From an uncultured Pedobacter sp. (GTDB lineage: Bacteria; Bacteroidota; Bacteroidia; Sphingobacteriales; Sphingobacteriaceae), in assembly GCA_946478755.1 (NCBI GenBank), contig CAMLDJ010000002.1, forward strand, positions 1 through 64,000: DNA of 64,000 nucleotides. The letters run 5' to 3'. The first letter of the stretch is position 1; every line of letters begins with the position of its first letter. The notes beneath the pieces are model-generated. The model searched no databases and was not told the DNA's origin. It saw only the letters and a list, made by a program, of their open reading frames with translations. Made by a program: the position numbers and the translations under genes. Of this stretch, positions 46,390 to 56,958 are shown piece by piece.

Positions 46390-46893
46390 TTATTTTTTTA
46401 AACCTTGGATTTCATTCAAAGCTGCCGTCCAATGGGCAATTTTTGCTTCAGCCCAAGCCCTCAAATCAGGGTTGAGCAATCCTGAAGAACCAGCCGCTTT
46501 TACGTGAAATTCAATCATCTTTTGGTCCGAATCGATGAGAAGTGAATGTAGCTGTTCAAATTGGACCGGATAATGTTGGCGCAATAGCGTTAGTTTTTGT
46601 AAGTGTTCTTCTTTGAGCGAAGTTTGTGAAAATTGATCCTGCGTATTTGTATTTGCTGCTAACTGCTGAATATAGGCTTGATTTTCATTCTCTCTCCTGA
46701 TCCCTAAACCCTTAATTTCTGGAGCATCGGCCATCTTTTGCAGTTCAAGGTTCAACTGCTGCTGGTATTGCATTTCAGGATACACGGAGTCGGTAAATTC
46801 GCGATCGTGCATGGCAAATTCGGTCTGATCATGTTTGCAGCCAAGCAAAAACAGCGAAACGATAAGAAATAGACAAAACTGAGGGTATTTCAT
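46390..46893 (-). CDS. DUF4142-like lipoprotein
   Basis: Started at 46893 (MKYPQFCLFLIVSLFLLGC), 167 residues with lipobox LLGC; an upstream in-frame ATG at 46932 adds 13 residues but weakens the signal. The mature part is helical, with LNLELQKMADAPEIKGLGIR, LKEEHLQKLTLLRQ and AWAEAKIAHWTAALNEI, as in DUF4142 (ferritin-like helical bundle) proteins. Function unknown; anchored in the envelope. Confidence 0.75.
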   Translation of the reverse strand: MKYPQFCLFLIVSLFLLGCKHDQTEFAMHDREFTDSVYPEMQYQQQLNLELQKMADAPEIKGLGIRRENENQAYIQQLAANTNTQDQFSQTSLKEEHLQKLTLLRQHYPVQFEQLHSLLIDSDQKMIEFHVKAAGSSGLLNPDLRAWAEAKIAHWTAALNEIQGLKK

Positions 46894-47168
46894 GATTTTA
46901 ACGCTTTTACAAAATATTAATTTACCTATCAATAAACCAGCACAAAATTGTTCCGCTTACTTATCCGGTTTTTCACCATAAAACAAAATAAAAACAGAGA
47001 TGGTTTTATAAAATTAATTGGTTGATGAAGAACCAGTGCAGAAAAAATATCACTGGCTATGCACTGAAAAATTGCGCAGCACTAAAAATGTCGAAAAGAA
47101 AAATTCATAAAACTTTCACGAAAACATAATTGTTTTATTACTAGTATTTTAACAATAATTCTATTCTT

Positions 47169-47369
47169 ATGAAAAAACTTATGATTATGATACTGGCCTG
47201 CTCAATCTGTCTGGCATCAGTTGCACAAACACGGCAAGACACCACCAAAAAAAAGACAGAAAAAACAAAACCTGCAAAAAAAAGCAAGGAATGGCCGTCT
47301 AAAAAAGACACCACCAAACGTGACACGCTCAAACGTGACACCATGCAAAAAACCAATCCAGTACATTAA
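47169..47369 (+). CDS. Small secreted Lys-rich protein
   Basis: 66 residues. A clear signal peptide (KKLMIMILACSICLASVAQ) is followed by a basic, repeat-like mature part dominated by Lys, Thr and Asp (KKDTTKRDTLKRDTMQK has three KRDT/KKDT units). Such short periplasmic basic proteins are common in Sphingobacteriaceae but have no assigned function. Its stop lies inside the stem of a strong terminator. Confidence 0.7.
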   Translation: MKKLMIMILACSICLASVAQTRQDTTKKKTEKTKPAKKSKEWPSKKDTTKRDTLKRDTMQKTNPVH

Positions 47370-47400
47370 GCAAAGGCCCTTAACGGGCCTTTGCTTAATG
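47364..47400 (+). terminator. Bidirectional terminator
   Basis: CATTAAGCAAAGGCCC and GGGCCTTTGCTTAATG form a perfect 16-bp stem around a 5-nt loop, between the + gene ending at 47369 and the - gene ending at 47430. A T-run follows only after ten more bases. Confidence 0.7.
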
Positions 47401-47429
47401 TATAAACAATTTTTTTTAAAAAATTTAAG

Positions 47430-48158
47430 CTATTTAGACATCAGGTGGCCTACAAGCTCAACCTCATTGGTCAAATCTAACCGCAATGGCGTAATAGAAA
47501 CATAACCATGCTCAACGGCCCAACGGTCGGTATCTTCTTCCGCCGGCTCAAGCGGAGTTACAGTAATCCAAAAATGTTTCCGTCCCATCGGATCTTCTCC
47601 TGGAACAACATTTCCATCATATAGGCGCACAGACTGCCGCGTCCACTTAATGCCCTTAGGTTCTGGCGGAAAATTAACATTATATAGAGCAAGCTCGTTG
47701 TTTATAAATAATTCCTGGAGTGAACTTACCACAAAGGGTTTTAGTTTTTCGAAATCAGGTTCGGTACGGCCAACCGGCGTACTTAAAGCAATGCCTTTTA
47801 CACCCAAAAGAACAGCTTGTTTTGCCGCGGCCAATGTTCCCGAATGCCACATGGAATTGCCTAAATTTGGCCCCATATTAATACCGGAAAGCACCACATT
47901 GGTATCAGGGTATAGGTGCAGGCCAAGTGCAACACAATCGGCCGGTGTACCGTTTACACGAAAGGCATCTATACCTTCAAAAGCAATGGGCGATTTCTTA
48001 TAGCTCAAAGGCCGTGAATGTGTTATTGCATGGCCCATAGATGACTGTTCTACATCAGGGGCAACAATTCTTACTGAGCCGAAAGTTTTGGCAATGTTGG
48101 CAAGTGCTGCTATTCCGGGGCTGTAAATGCCGTCGTCATTGGTGATCAAGATATTCAT
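47430..48158 (-). CDS. surE: 5'/3'-nucleotidase SurE
   Basis: 242 residues, typical for SurE. The metal-binding DD pair in MNILITNDDGIYSPGI, the SSMGHAIT motif, NGTPADCVALG, LSGINMGPNLG and the SGTLAAAKQA motif are all present. It removes phosphate from nucleoside monophosphates in the cytoplasm. It is divergent from the lipid kinase gene at 48225 and convergent with the small secreted protein gene. Confidence 0.95.
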   Translation of the reverse strand: MNILITNDDGIYSPGIAALANIAKTFGSVRIVAPDVEQSSMGHAITHSRPLSYKKSPIAFEGIDAFRVNGTPADCVALGLHLYPDTNVVLSGINMGPNLGNSMWHSGTLAAAKQAVLLGVKGIALSTPVGRTEPDFEKLKPFVVSSLQELFINNELALYNVNFPPEPKGIKWTRQSVRLYDGNVVPGEDPMGRKHFWITVTPLEPAEEDTDRWAVEHGYVSITPLRLDLTNEVELVGHLMSK

Positions 48159-48224
48159 TTCTATTTTTTTTAATGTTTATACCTCTTAATAAAACTAAGT
48201 CTGGCCTATATTGTTCAAATAAAG

Positions 48225-49145
48225 ATGAAAAAGCCAGCGCCTTTAGTTCACGTAATCCATAATCCTGGAGCGGGACAGCAAAAACATTCAGAAAAAAAAC
48301 TCTCGTCGGCCATTGAGCGTCATGGCTTTTCGATAGATTATGCATCTTCTGAAAAACGTTCGTTAAAAGATATCCGCCCCGAAACTTCATTTATTGCCAT
48401 TGCTGGCGGCGATGGAACTATAAAAAAAACGATTATCAAACTTCTTGATAAAAAACTGCGTTACAAACGGCCGGTAGCCCTTCTTCCTTTCGGTACTGCA
48501 AATAATATAGCAACCTCTCTTGGTATTTCAGACGATCTGGACCGTAATATAGCTTCCTGGTCTAATTACAATCTGAGAAAATTTGATATTGGACAGGTTA
48601 CTGGAACAACAGAACCACTGTTTTTCATCGAATCTTTTGGCTTTGGCATTTTTCCTAAACTGATGCAAAAGCTCGAAGGCCTGGATACAACAGCAATCAA
48701 AACGGCTGAGGATGAATTCAAAATTGCACTGGATTCGCTATTAGCGATTACCGAAACCTATGCTGCGCATACCTGTAGTATAGAGTTGCCAAATGAAAAA
48801 ATAAGGAAAAAATGTATCATGGTCGAAATCATGAATATTTCGCGCCTTGGTCCCAATTTGAGGTTAAGCGAACATGCCGATCCCAGTGATGGTTTTTTTG
48901 ATGTGGTAATTGTAGAAGAAAACCAAAGGGAAATTCTAAAAAATTATATCGCAGAAATTGCAAAAGGAAAAGATATAGTATTTCCTGTGCCGCCTATAAG
49001 AACAAAACATTTAAAGATAAAATGGAACGGAAAAGATGCGCACGTTGATGACCAACTGATAAATGACATAAAAAAGAGCCGTTTAAAGGTAAACCTCATG
49101 CACAGCCTTGTAGAAATAATGGTGGAAAGTGAAAAACTCAAATAA
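48225..49145 (+). CDS. Diacylglycerol kinase-family lipid kinase
   Basis: 306 residues. The nucleotide-binding motif AIAGGDGTIKKT, the LPFGTANNIATSLGI motif and a C-terminal FFDVVIVEENQREILKN place it in the DAGK catalytic family (YegS/BmrU). Members phosphorylate diacylglycerol or other lipids. No membrane segment is present. It is followed by 184 bp without a gene and stands alone. Confidence 0.9.
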   Translation: MKKPAPLVHVIHNPGAGQQKHSEKKLSSAIERHGFSIDYASSEKRSLKDIRPETSFIAIAGGDGTIKKTIIKLLDKKLRYKRPVALLPFGTANNIATSLGISDDLDRNIASWSNYNLRKFDIGQVTGTTEPLFFIESFGFGIFPKLMQKLEGLDTTAIKTAEDEFKIALDSLLAITETYAAHTCSIELPNEKIRKKCIMVEIMNISRLGPNLRLSEHADPSDGFFDVVIVEENQREILKNYIAEIAKGKDIVFPVPPIRTKHLKIKWNGKDAHVDDQLINDIKKSRLKVNLMHSLVEIMVESEKLK

Positions 49146-49329
49146 ATTTGCGCCATTTAACACTACCGTTACCGATCATCTTACTAATCAAAGATATGTA
49201 GAAATTAACCGGCTTTTTTTATCCAAAAAGGATAACCTTCTGTTCAAGGTAAAAAAATAAGCCCTTGGAAATCGCGTATAGTTCAAAAACCTTTGCGCTT
49301 TACCTCCTGTTTTAATATAAAAACAGCTT

Positions 49330-50883
49330 ATGAAAAACCATACCGACCTTACGTCCGCCAGGGACGGAGAAAATGAAAGTTTATGGCAGGGTTCGCATCC
49401 CCGCCTGGAAATCAAACCGCTTAAAGAAAATACAATTTACGATGTAGTAATCGTTGGTGGAGGTATTACAGGTGTAACCACTGCACTTGAACTACAGCGA
49501 AAGGGCAAAAAATGTCTTTTGATAGAAGCGCAAAACCTGGGCTTCGGTACAACAGGTGGCACAAGCGCACACCTGAATACCTTTTTGGATGCCACCTATC
49601 CGGAGATTGATAGCGATTTTGGAAAAGAAGCCTCTGCCCAACTTGCCCGTGCTACAAAAGAAATAATCGAAATGATCCACAGCAATATCAAAGCGCTCGA
49701 AATCGATGCAGACTTTGAATACAAAGATGCCTTCCTCTTCTCTCAGAACCAGGAAGAGACCGAGCAGCTTAAATCCATCCTTTCCTCTTCACAGCAGGCT
49801 GGTGTTAAGGTTAGTGAGGTATTTGAAAACGGCATTCCAATCGATTTCCAACACGTGTTATTATTTAAAGAGCAAGCGCAATTCCATCCCATAAAATATA
49901 TACTAGGCCTCGCCAGAGAATTCCTTAAACTGGGCGGAGATATCCTGGAGCATACCTTTGTTGAAAACAGTGAGTATAAAGACGACATCCGCTATATAAA
50001 AGCAGGCAATATAACCGTTCAGGGCAGACATTTGGTATGGGCTACACACATTCCGCCTGGAATTAATATCCTGTCGCTCAGGAATGCGCCTTACCGAAGT
50101 TATGTACTGGCGGTAAAACTTAAAAACGGAGATTACCCCAACTGCCTGGCCTACGATATGCAAGAGCCTTATCACTACTTCCGAAGTCATGAAATAGACG
50201 GAGATCAATATCTGTTAATTGGTGGTGCTGACCATAAGACGGGGCACGATGATCCGGAAAAGGCCTTTTCAGCGCTAGAGAAATATGCAATGGAAAACTT
50301 TGACATCAGCTCAATCGATTATCGGTGGTCATCACAGTATTATGTTCCTGTAGATGGTCTACCCTATATCGGGCAATTTCCGGGTGGTGATGCAAATAGC
50401 TTTGTAGCAACAGGTTTTAACGGGAACGGGATGATTTTCGGCAGTCTTTCGGCAGTTATCTTAACCGATTTGATATTGGGTATTGAAAACGATCTTGCCA
50501 AACTGCTTAGCCCGTCGCGATTGAAACCGATTTCAGGTTTTATGGATTTTGTCCAAGAAAATGCAGATGTGGCCTATCATTTCGTTGCTGACCGGTTTGG
50601 AACAGAAATTATCCAGTCAACAAAAGAACTAAAAAATGATGAAGGCAAAATAGTAGAATTAGATGGCAAAAAGCTCGCTTTGTATAAAGATGTAAACGGC
50701 CAGGCTATCGCCTTAAGCCCTGTGTGCACACATGCCGGTTGCATTGTTAACTGGAACGCCAGTGAAAAGAGCTGGGACTGCCCCTGTCACGGAGGAAGAT
50801 TCGCTATTGATGGTAAGGTTCTTACCGGGCCACCAAGGAAAGCGTTAGAGAGAATAGAAATCCACAAGATTGGACAAGCCTGA
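49330..50883 (+). CDS. FAD-dependent oxidoreductase (DAO fold) with C-terminal Rieske domain
   Basis: 517 residues. The FAD site is VVIVGGGITGVTTALELQ near residue 40. A DAO-type body follows (FGTTGGTSAHLNTFLDA; FVATGFNGNGMIFGSL). The last 95 residues are a Rieske [2Fe-2S] domain with CTHAGC and CPCHGG ligand pairs. The fusion of a DAO-fold flavoenzyme to a Rieske domain is a known architecture in Bacteroidota and Firmicutes, with substrate unknown; amino-acid or amine oxidation is possible. No signal peptide. Confidence 0.92.
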   Translation: MKNHTDLTSARDGENESLWQGSHPRLEIKPLKENTIYDVVIVGGGITGVTTALELQRKGKKCLLIEAQNLGFGTTGGTSAHLNTFLDATYPEIDSDFGKEASAQLARATKEIIEMIHSNIKALEIDADFEYKDAFLFSQNQEETEQLKSILSSSQQAGVKVSEVFENGIPIDFQHVLLFKEQAQFHPIKYILGLAREFLKLGGDILEHTFVENSEYKDDIRYIKAGNITVQGRHLVWATHIPPGINILSLRNAPYRSYVLAVKLKNGDYPNCLAYDMQEPYHYFRSHEIDGDQYLLIGGADHKTGHDDPEKAFSALEKYAMENFDISSIDYRWSSQYYVPVDGLPYIGQFPGGDANSFVATGFNGNGMIFGSLSAVILTDLILGIENDLAKLLSPSRLKPISGFMDFVQENADVAYHFVADRFGTEIIQSTKELKNDEGKIVELDGKKLALYKDVNGQAIALSPVCTHAGCIVNWNASEKSWDCPCHGGRFAIDGKVLTGPPRKALERIEIHKIGQA

Positions 50884-50992
50884 TAAAACATGCTCAGATA
50901 TAAATCTGGAACAAGATTTCAACCTTTACCAAAAGAGGGGCTAAAAAAGACCAATATCCAAACAAATCAATCAACATTAGGGTTGTAATTTT

Positions 50993-51274
50993 ATGGTTCC
51001 ATTTAATATCCAGATCGATCACGGTAATGATAAAATTACCCTGACTATTGTTCCAAAGGAAGATTATTATATAATCGTTTATTTTGGCAGTATCCTTGGT
51101 GCCATCCGAAAAATGGGGCTTGACTGGATACTACTCCAACAGGAAGAGATTGATCCTGGGCCCCTTAAACATTTCGACCATAAACTGAATTCTGAAGCAA
51201 CACAAATATCATTAGGTATTCATGAAATTAACCTCATTGCGGGCGAAATTGAAAATCACCTTGTAAATCAGTAA
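50993..51274 (+). CDS. Small protein of unknown function
   Basis: 93 residues. Alternating strands (FNIQIDHGNDKITLTIVPKE; YYIIVYFGSILGAIRK) suggest a small alpha/beta fold. No signal, no recognised family. It has its own upstream gap and is not tightly linked to neighbours. Confidence 0.6.
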   Translation: MVPFNIQIDHGNDKITLTIVPKEDYYIIVYFGSILGAIRKMGLDWILLQQEEIDPGPLKHFDHKLNSEATQISLGIHEINLIAGEIENHLVNQ

Positions 51275-51463
51275 TAATAGAAGCTTTAGTCAGATCTTCA
51301 TTTTGTTTATCACAAAGGTTCCGTTCTTTCCCTCCGCTACATAAAACCATTTATCCATAAAGGTTGTTATTTAGGCCAAAAGACCTCCGCACTACCGCCA
51401 TCAGGACCTGCAGAGACCTGCAAACTGATCTGTTAATGTTGGGGCCAATAGTAAGATTTTATA

Positions 51464-51952
51464 ATGGATGATAAGATGAAAAGTGTAGGCCAAATGCTTA
51501 TTGGCAGAAACCTCACCATTGCTTTTGCAGAAAGCGCAACCGCAGGCCGGCTTTCAGCAGATTTTTCAATGATAGAAGATGCGGGTAAATTCCTTAAAGG
51601 AGGCATTACCTGTTATGATGCCTGTTTAAAGGAAGATCTTTTACAGGTTAACGCCTCGCTGATCAAGACCTATACCCCTGAATCAATGGAGGTTACACAA
51701 GCCATAACCTTGGGGCTGTCAAAATTGATTGATGCTGACATCCATATCGGTATCACCGGGCTTACTGCTCCCGGAGGAAGTGAAACTCAGGAAAAACCGG
51801 TAGGCACCATGTTTATCTACGCTACCCACCACAATGAACTGGCTTTTTCAGAAAGGCTTAATTTTACCGGCAGTCGCGAGGAAATTGTTACAGCAACCGT
51901 ACTGGCTTGCGCAACCATGTTAGAAGATTACCTCACTTCCGTGGATAATTGA
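51464..51952 (+). CDS. CinA C-terminal domain protein (nicotinamide-nucleotide amidase-like)
   Basis: 162 residues, a stand-alone CinA-C domain. Core motifs IAFAESATAGRLSADFS and HIGITGLTAPGGSETQEKPVGTMFI match. The common ESCTGG is ESATAG here: the Ser is kept but the Cys and one Gly differ. Related enzymes (PncC) deamidate nicotinamide mononucleotide. The membrane-protein gene at 51962 starts 9 bp after. Confidence 0.88.
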   Translation: MDDKMKSVGQMLIGRNLTIAFAESATAGRLSADFSMIEDAGKFLKGGITCYDACLKEDLLQVNASLIKTYTPESMEVTQAITLGLSKLIDADIHIGITGLTAPGGSETQEKPVGTMFIYATHHNELAFSERLNFTGSREEIVTATVLACATMLEDYLTSVDN

Positions 51953-51961
51953 CAAATAGAT

Positions 51962-52639
51962 ATGAAAGCAAAGAAAGTATTTCCAAAAAAGACCTGGCTG
52001 TACCGAAATGGGCTCTCCATAACCTTTATCAGCCTATTTGTTTTTACACTCCTGGCACAGGCAATTACAGGATGGAAAGAACACAATGGCGAACTGAGCG
52101 ATCAGGGAGCGTCGCCGATCTCTTTTAATAATTACCTTCATACCGGGCATTTTATTTCTGCCACTTTCGAAAATTTTGAAAGCGAGTTTCTGCAGATGGT
52201 TCTTTATGTGTTGCTAACCGTAAAACTGCGTCAGATCGGTTCGGCCGAATCTAAAAAACTTGATGAAGAAGAAGCAGTAGACCGCGAGCCTGTTGCCTCG
52301 AAGAGTGCCCCATGGCCCGTACGCCAGGGCGGACTGATCTTGAAACTGTATTCCAACTCCCTTTCTATTGCTTTCAGCATACTTTTTCTGTTAAGCTGGT
52401 ACCTCCATTTTTATGGCAGCTGGCGAGATCACAACGCTGAGCAAATATTAAAAGGTCAAGAAACAGATACGATGACCACCTATCTTGGCCAGGCAAACTT
52501 CTGGTTCGAAACCTTTCAAAACTGGCAGAGCGAATTCCTCTCGGTGGCTGCCATTGTGGTATTAACCATTTTCTTAAGGCAGAAGGGCTCTCCGGAATCT
52601 AAACCCGTAGATGCGCCGCATATGGAAACAGGAAAATAA
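51962..52639 (+). CDS. DUF6766-like membrane protein with internal duplication
   Basis: 225 residues with four membrane helices in two similar halves. Half 1 contains YRNGLSITFISLF, WKEHNGE and FESEFLQMVLYVLLTVKLRQ; half 2 contains YSNSLSIAFSILF, WRDHNAE and WQSEFLSVAAIVVLTIFLRQ. Both end with IGSAESK / KGSPESK. The half-and-half layout is that of the DUF6766 family; function unknown. It follows the CinA-C gene by 9 bp, so they share a transcript. Confidence 0.8.
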   Translation: MKAKKVFPKKTWLYRNGLSITFISLFVFTLLAQAITGWKEHNGELSDQGASPISFNNYLHTGHFISATFENFESEFLQMVLYVLLTVKLRQIGSAESKKLDEEEAVDREPVASKSAPWPVRQGGLILKLYSNSLSIAFSILFLLSWYLHFYGSWRDHNAEQILKGQETDTMTTYLGQANFWFETFQNWQSEFLSVAAIVVLTIFLRQKGSPESKPVDAPHMETGK

Positions 52640-52749
52640 AAAGAACAGAAATATTATAGACTTGTACCAAGACTTAAAACAAAAAACATAAAACCATTTG
52701 AAATTTCAGCCTGTTCTATAGATATCAAAAACCTATTAAAATTATAATT

Positions 52750-53307
52750 ATGGCAACTACAAAAACAGCAGGCAACAAAGCCTCAAAATCTACATCAAAA
52801 ACAGGAAAAATAGAAAATTCTGAATTCCATGATTTTTTTATTGATGAATTAAAGGATATTTATTGGGCAGAAAAACACCTTGCCAAAGCGCTGCCAAAAA
52901 TGCAGAAGGCAGCCACTAGCCCTGAACTTGCAGTAGCTTTTGAAAAGCACACCGAGGAAACTCAACAACATGTAAGTACACTGGAAGAAGTTTTTGGGCT
53001 TTTAGGTGAAAAACCAGTAGCTAAAAAGTGTGATGCAATGGCAGGTTTGCTCGAAGAAGCCGATGGAATTATTGCTGATACCGATAAAGGTACGATGATA
53101 AGAGATGCAGGACTTATCCTGGCGGCTCAAAAAGTGGAACATTATGAAATTGCAACCTATGGTACGCTTAGGGTGTTTGCCGAAAATATCGGACATAGTG
53201 ATGTGGCCGAACTTCTTTCTCAAACCCTTGAAAATGAAAAGGCAACCGATGTGGCACTTACCGAGATTGCTGTCAACGCGGTTAATGAAGAGGCCGTTAC
53301 AGAATAA
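52750..53307 (+). CDS. DUF892 ferritin-like protein (YciE/YciF family)
   Basis: 185 residues. A Lys/Ser/Thr-rich N-terminus (MATTKTAGNKASKSTSKTGK) precedes the DUF892 four-helix bundle (HDFFIDELKDIYWAEKHLAKALPKMQKAA; read in parts). The usual metal-site carboxylates and the HVSTLEEVFGLLGEKP block are present. Members of this family are stress-induced, often found with catalase and other desiccation genes, as here. Confidence 0.93.
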   Translation: MATTKTAGNKASKSTSKTGKIENSEFHDFFIDELKDIYWAEKHLAKALPKMQKAATSPELAVAFEKHTEETQQHVSTLEEVFGLLGEKPVAKKCDAMAGLLEEADGIIADTDKGTMIRDAGLILAAQKVEHYEIATYGTLRVFAENIGHSDVAELLSQTLENEKATDVALTEIAVNAVNEEAVTE

Positions 53308-53356
53308 AAAAGAGGGTGTATCATAAAGGCGGTTTCAACTCTGATGCTGTCCTGTT

Positions 53357-53399
53357 GTCCAAAGGACTCCTAAGGAGAGCCTCCCGATGAAAATCGGGA
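53357..53399. repeat. Row of small hairpins
   Basis: GTCC-AAA-GGAC, CTCC-TAA-GGAG and TCCCGAT-GAAA-ATCGGGA follow one another within 43 bp, downstream of the DUF892 gene and before the repeat at 53477. Together with that repeat they look like a REP-like insertion complex filling the 53308-53714 gap. Confidence 0.5.
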
Positions 53400-53476
53400 C
53401 AAGTCGTCGAAACACCTTAAAGATTATTTAAATAGGCCTTCGATAGGCTATCATTGACAGACTCCAATAGAATGGT

Positions 53477-53625
53477 CGTCATTGCGAGGAACGAAGATAA
53501 CCGAACGAAGTGAGCTCATGAATGCCTTTAAAAACAACGGCACAAATGAATAATCTTAATGCGCACGCTGGTAGCGATCGTTGTAAGATTGCTTCGTCGG
53601 CTGAAAAAGCCTTCTCGCAATGACG
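53477..53625. repeat. 149-bp repeat element, copy 1 (REP/MITE-like)
   Basis: It begins CGTCATTGCGAG and ends CTCGCAATGACG, a 12-bp perfect terminal inverted repeat. It encodes no protein. A second copy is at 62221-62370, with roughly nine in ten bases the same by eye. The terminal sequence is of the kind found in many-copy intergenic repeats in Bacteroidota. Confidence 0.8.
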
Positions 53626-53714
53626 ATCCTTCGAAGCTTATCATTGCAAAAAAAATCTTATCAGATCACATCCAACAATAACGGACATGTAAGTGTTATT
53701 TATTATGCAATGAT

Positions 53715-54596
53715 ATGATCAACACAGGAAATCCCATATTCAGCCACAAATTTACTTCTGATCCAACTGTTTTGTTATACGATCAGAAAGTATATTTATA
53801 TACCGGGCACGATGAAGCAGCACCAGGTGTACAAAGCTATATCATGCGCAACTGGCTCTGCTTTTCTTCTGCCGACCTGATCAATTGGGAAGAACATCCG
53901 GTACCATTACAGGCAACAGATTTTAGTTGGGCTAGCGGGGATGCATTTGCATCCTGTGTGGTATTTAACAAACAGCAATTTTATTGGTTTGCTGCAGTCT
54001 CCCATCGCGATATACCCGGCAAAGCAATTGCACTTGGAGTATCAGAAACACCTACAGGTCCTTTCCGTGATGCAATTGGATCGGCACTGATCACAGGGAA
54101 TGATATTCCTTTCGACAAAAATCCAATGGCGAACCTAGATCCTTCTGTAATCATTGACACAGACGGGCAGGCCTATATCTTTTGGGGTAACCAAAAGTGC
54201 TATTTCGCTAAATTAAGTGACGATATGCTCGGCCTGCAGGGCAAAATTAATACGATTGAGCTACCTGGTTTCTCTGAAGGTGCTCATGTTTTTAAACGCA
54301 ACGACTGGTATTACCTAACTTACGGTTATGGCAATCCTGAAAAGGTAGCCTACGCCATGAGCCCCAGCATACACGGGCCGTGGGCATTTAAAGGAATATT
54401 AAACGAACTGGCTGGAAACTGCGAAACAAACCGTCCTGCCATTGTCGAATTCAAAGGAAAGAACTACTTCTTTTATCATAACGGCGCATTAAAAGGCGGA
54501 GGCAGTCACAGGCGTTCGGTCTGCGTTGATTATCTTTATTATAATCCAGATGGGACAATCAAGCGGGTGCTAATGAGCAGCGAAGGATTGCGCTAG
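53715..54596 (+). CDS. GH43 enzyme without signal peptide
   Basis: 293 residues, a bare five-bladed GH43 domain with no export signal, so probably cytoplasmic or periplasmic by other means. Expected catalytic residues: Asp16 (FTSDPTV), Asp142 (NLDPSVI) and Glu188 (FSEGAHV). It should trim imported arabino- or xylo-oligosaccharides. It precedes the xylan cluster on the same strand but is separated from the first GH10 by 322 bp, so it may have its own promoter. Further upstream is the REP-like repeat. Confidence 0.87.
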   Translation: MINTGNPIFSHKFTSDPTVLLYDQKVYLYTGHDEAAPGVQSYIMRNWLCFSSADLINWEEHPVPLQATDFSWASGDAFASCVVFNKQQFYWFAAVSHRDIPGKAIALGVSETPTGPFRDAIGSALITGNDIPFDKNPMANLDPSVIIDTDGQAYIFWGNQKCYFAKLSDDMLGLQGKINTIELPGFSEGAHVFKRNDWYYLTYGYGNPEKVAYAMSPSIHGPWAFKGILNELAGNCETNRPAIVEFKGKNYFFYHNGALKGGGSHRRSVCVDYLYYNPDGTIKRVLMSSEGLR

Positions 54597-54918
54597 CGCT
54601 CCCTGGCCAAAGAAAGCTTGGACTGCCTGCAATTTGAAGATCAATTTCACCGAAATATCTCCCCTAAACTTTCATATTAGCGTCCTATCTGGCCTAGATG
54701 CCAGATCTGACGAACAAAAAACACCACCCTAGTATACTCCAGCAATGATTTATGGTTCTAATCCAGATCGCAGTAATTGCATTTACCAGGGAAGCATAAA
54801 TAAACAAGTGTTACAAAAAAACATCTGATTATTCAAATGTACTAGTAAAAATGACGAAATAAACTATTCTCATAGCCACAATCCGAATAATTTAGCCTAC
54901 TGATCATCAAACCAGATT
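54597..54918 (+). promoter_or_regulatory. Upstream region of the xylan cluster
   Basis: 322 bp with no gene; it presumably carries the promoter of the GH10-CE6-GH10-GH115-GH43 run. I did not find a confident TTTG/TAnnTTTG pair or a terminator. Confidence 0.35.
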
Positions 54919-55998
54919 ATGAGCCGAAAGCCGAACAAATTACTAGTGATTCTGCTATTCCTTTTCTTAGGAATTCTAACCTTAAGTGCATACAAAAGAG
55001 CCAGCGGGCTTAAAGATTACTATAAAAATTATTTCCCTATAGGTGTTGCCGTTAAGCCGAGCGACCTCCATAATCAAGAAAAATCGCTGATCTTAACACA
55101 TTTTAATAGTATCACGGCAGAAAATGCAATGAAAATGGGTCCAATACATCCCCTTGAAAATAGATTTTTCTGGAAAATTGCAGATTCAATTGTTCAATTT
55201 GGATTACAGAATAAGATAAAAGTAAGGGGCCACTGCTTAGTCTGGTATGCCCAAACACCAAGATGGCTATTTAAAGACTCCATAGGAAATCAGGTAACTA
55301 AAGAAGTGTTACTTTCCAGGATCAAAAACCATATTAACACCGTTGTATCCCGGTACCGTGGAAAAATTTATGCTTGGGATGTAGTAAATGAGGTGATTGC
55401 AGATGACACCAGCACTTTCCGAAAATCTCAGCTGTATAATATTGCCGGGGAGGATTTCATTGAACAAGCATTTAGGGATGCACATGCAGCAGATCCAAAA
55501 GCATTGTTGTTTTATAACGATTACAATACGGAAAATCCTATAAAACGGGATAAGATATATCAGATGCTTAAAAAGCTGTTAGCCAAAGGAGTTCCCATCC
55601 ACGGCGTTGGATTACAGGCACATTGGTCTATCAGTAACCCTACCCGCTCCGAACTTGAAAAATCTATTGAATTGTTTTCATCTCTTGGTCTTCAGATCCA
55701 ATTTACCGAGCTAGATGTTTCCGTGTATTCGGGAAGACAGGGCGGCCAGATGATTACAGGCGAAAAAGGCACTAATGCAGCTGTTTTTACACCAGAAATG
55801 GAACAACAGCAATTGGAAAAATACAAGATGGTTTTTGAGGTGTTCAGAAAATATAAAAAAAACATTACAGGTGTTACCTTTTGGAACCTCTCCGACCGTT
55901 ATAGCTGGCTCAATGCCAGAGGTAGAAAAAACTTTCCACTACTATTTGATGCCGATTTAAAACCAAAAAAAGCATACTACGAAGTTACAAAGTTTTAA
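54919..55998 (+). CDS. GH10 endo-beta-1,4-xylanase
   Basis: 359 residues. The N-terminus has one hydrophobic stretch (KLLVILLFLFLGILTLSAY), a signal peptide or anchor. The GH10 barrel shows ITAENAMKMGPIHP, Glu158 as acid/base (YAWDVVNEVI) and Glu264 as nucleophile (FTELDVSVY). In the normally conserved LVWH motif this protein has LVWY (Tyr110), a change close to the -1 subsite. It cuts the xylan backbone. It is a tandem paralogue of the GH10 at 56959, with an esterase gene in between (82 bp after this stop). Confidence 0.94.
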   Translation: MSRKPNKLLVILLFLFLGILTLSAYKRASGLKDYYKNYFPIGVAVKPSDLHNQEKSLILTHFNSITAENAMKMGPIHPLENRFFWKIADSIVQFGLQNKIKVRGHCLVWYAQTPRWLFKDSIGNQVTKEVLLSRIKNHINTVVSRYRGKIYAWDVVNEVIADDTSTFRKSQLYNIAGEDFIEQAFRDAHAADPKALLFYNDYNTENPIKRDKIYQMLKKLLAKGVPIHGVGLQAHWSISNPTRSELEKSIELFSSLGLQIQFTELDVSVYSGRQGGQMITGEKGTNAAVFTPEMEQQQLEKYKMVFEVFRKYKKNITGVTFWNLSDRYSWLNARGRKNFPLLFDADLKPKKAYYEVTKF

Positions 55999-56017
55999 AC
56001 AAACAACAATTTGATGA

Positions 56018-56920
<903 letters not shown>

Positions 56921-56958
56921 TCAAATAGCCTATACTTTTCCAAACTGATCAAGATACA

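Noticed and set aside
53477..53625. Insertion sequence with transposase
   Set aside because: The element has terminal inverted repeats but is only 149 bp and encodes no transposase; kept as a repeat only.
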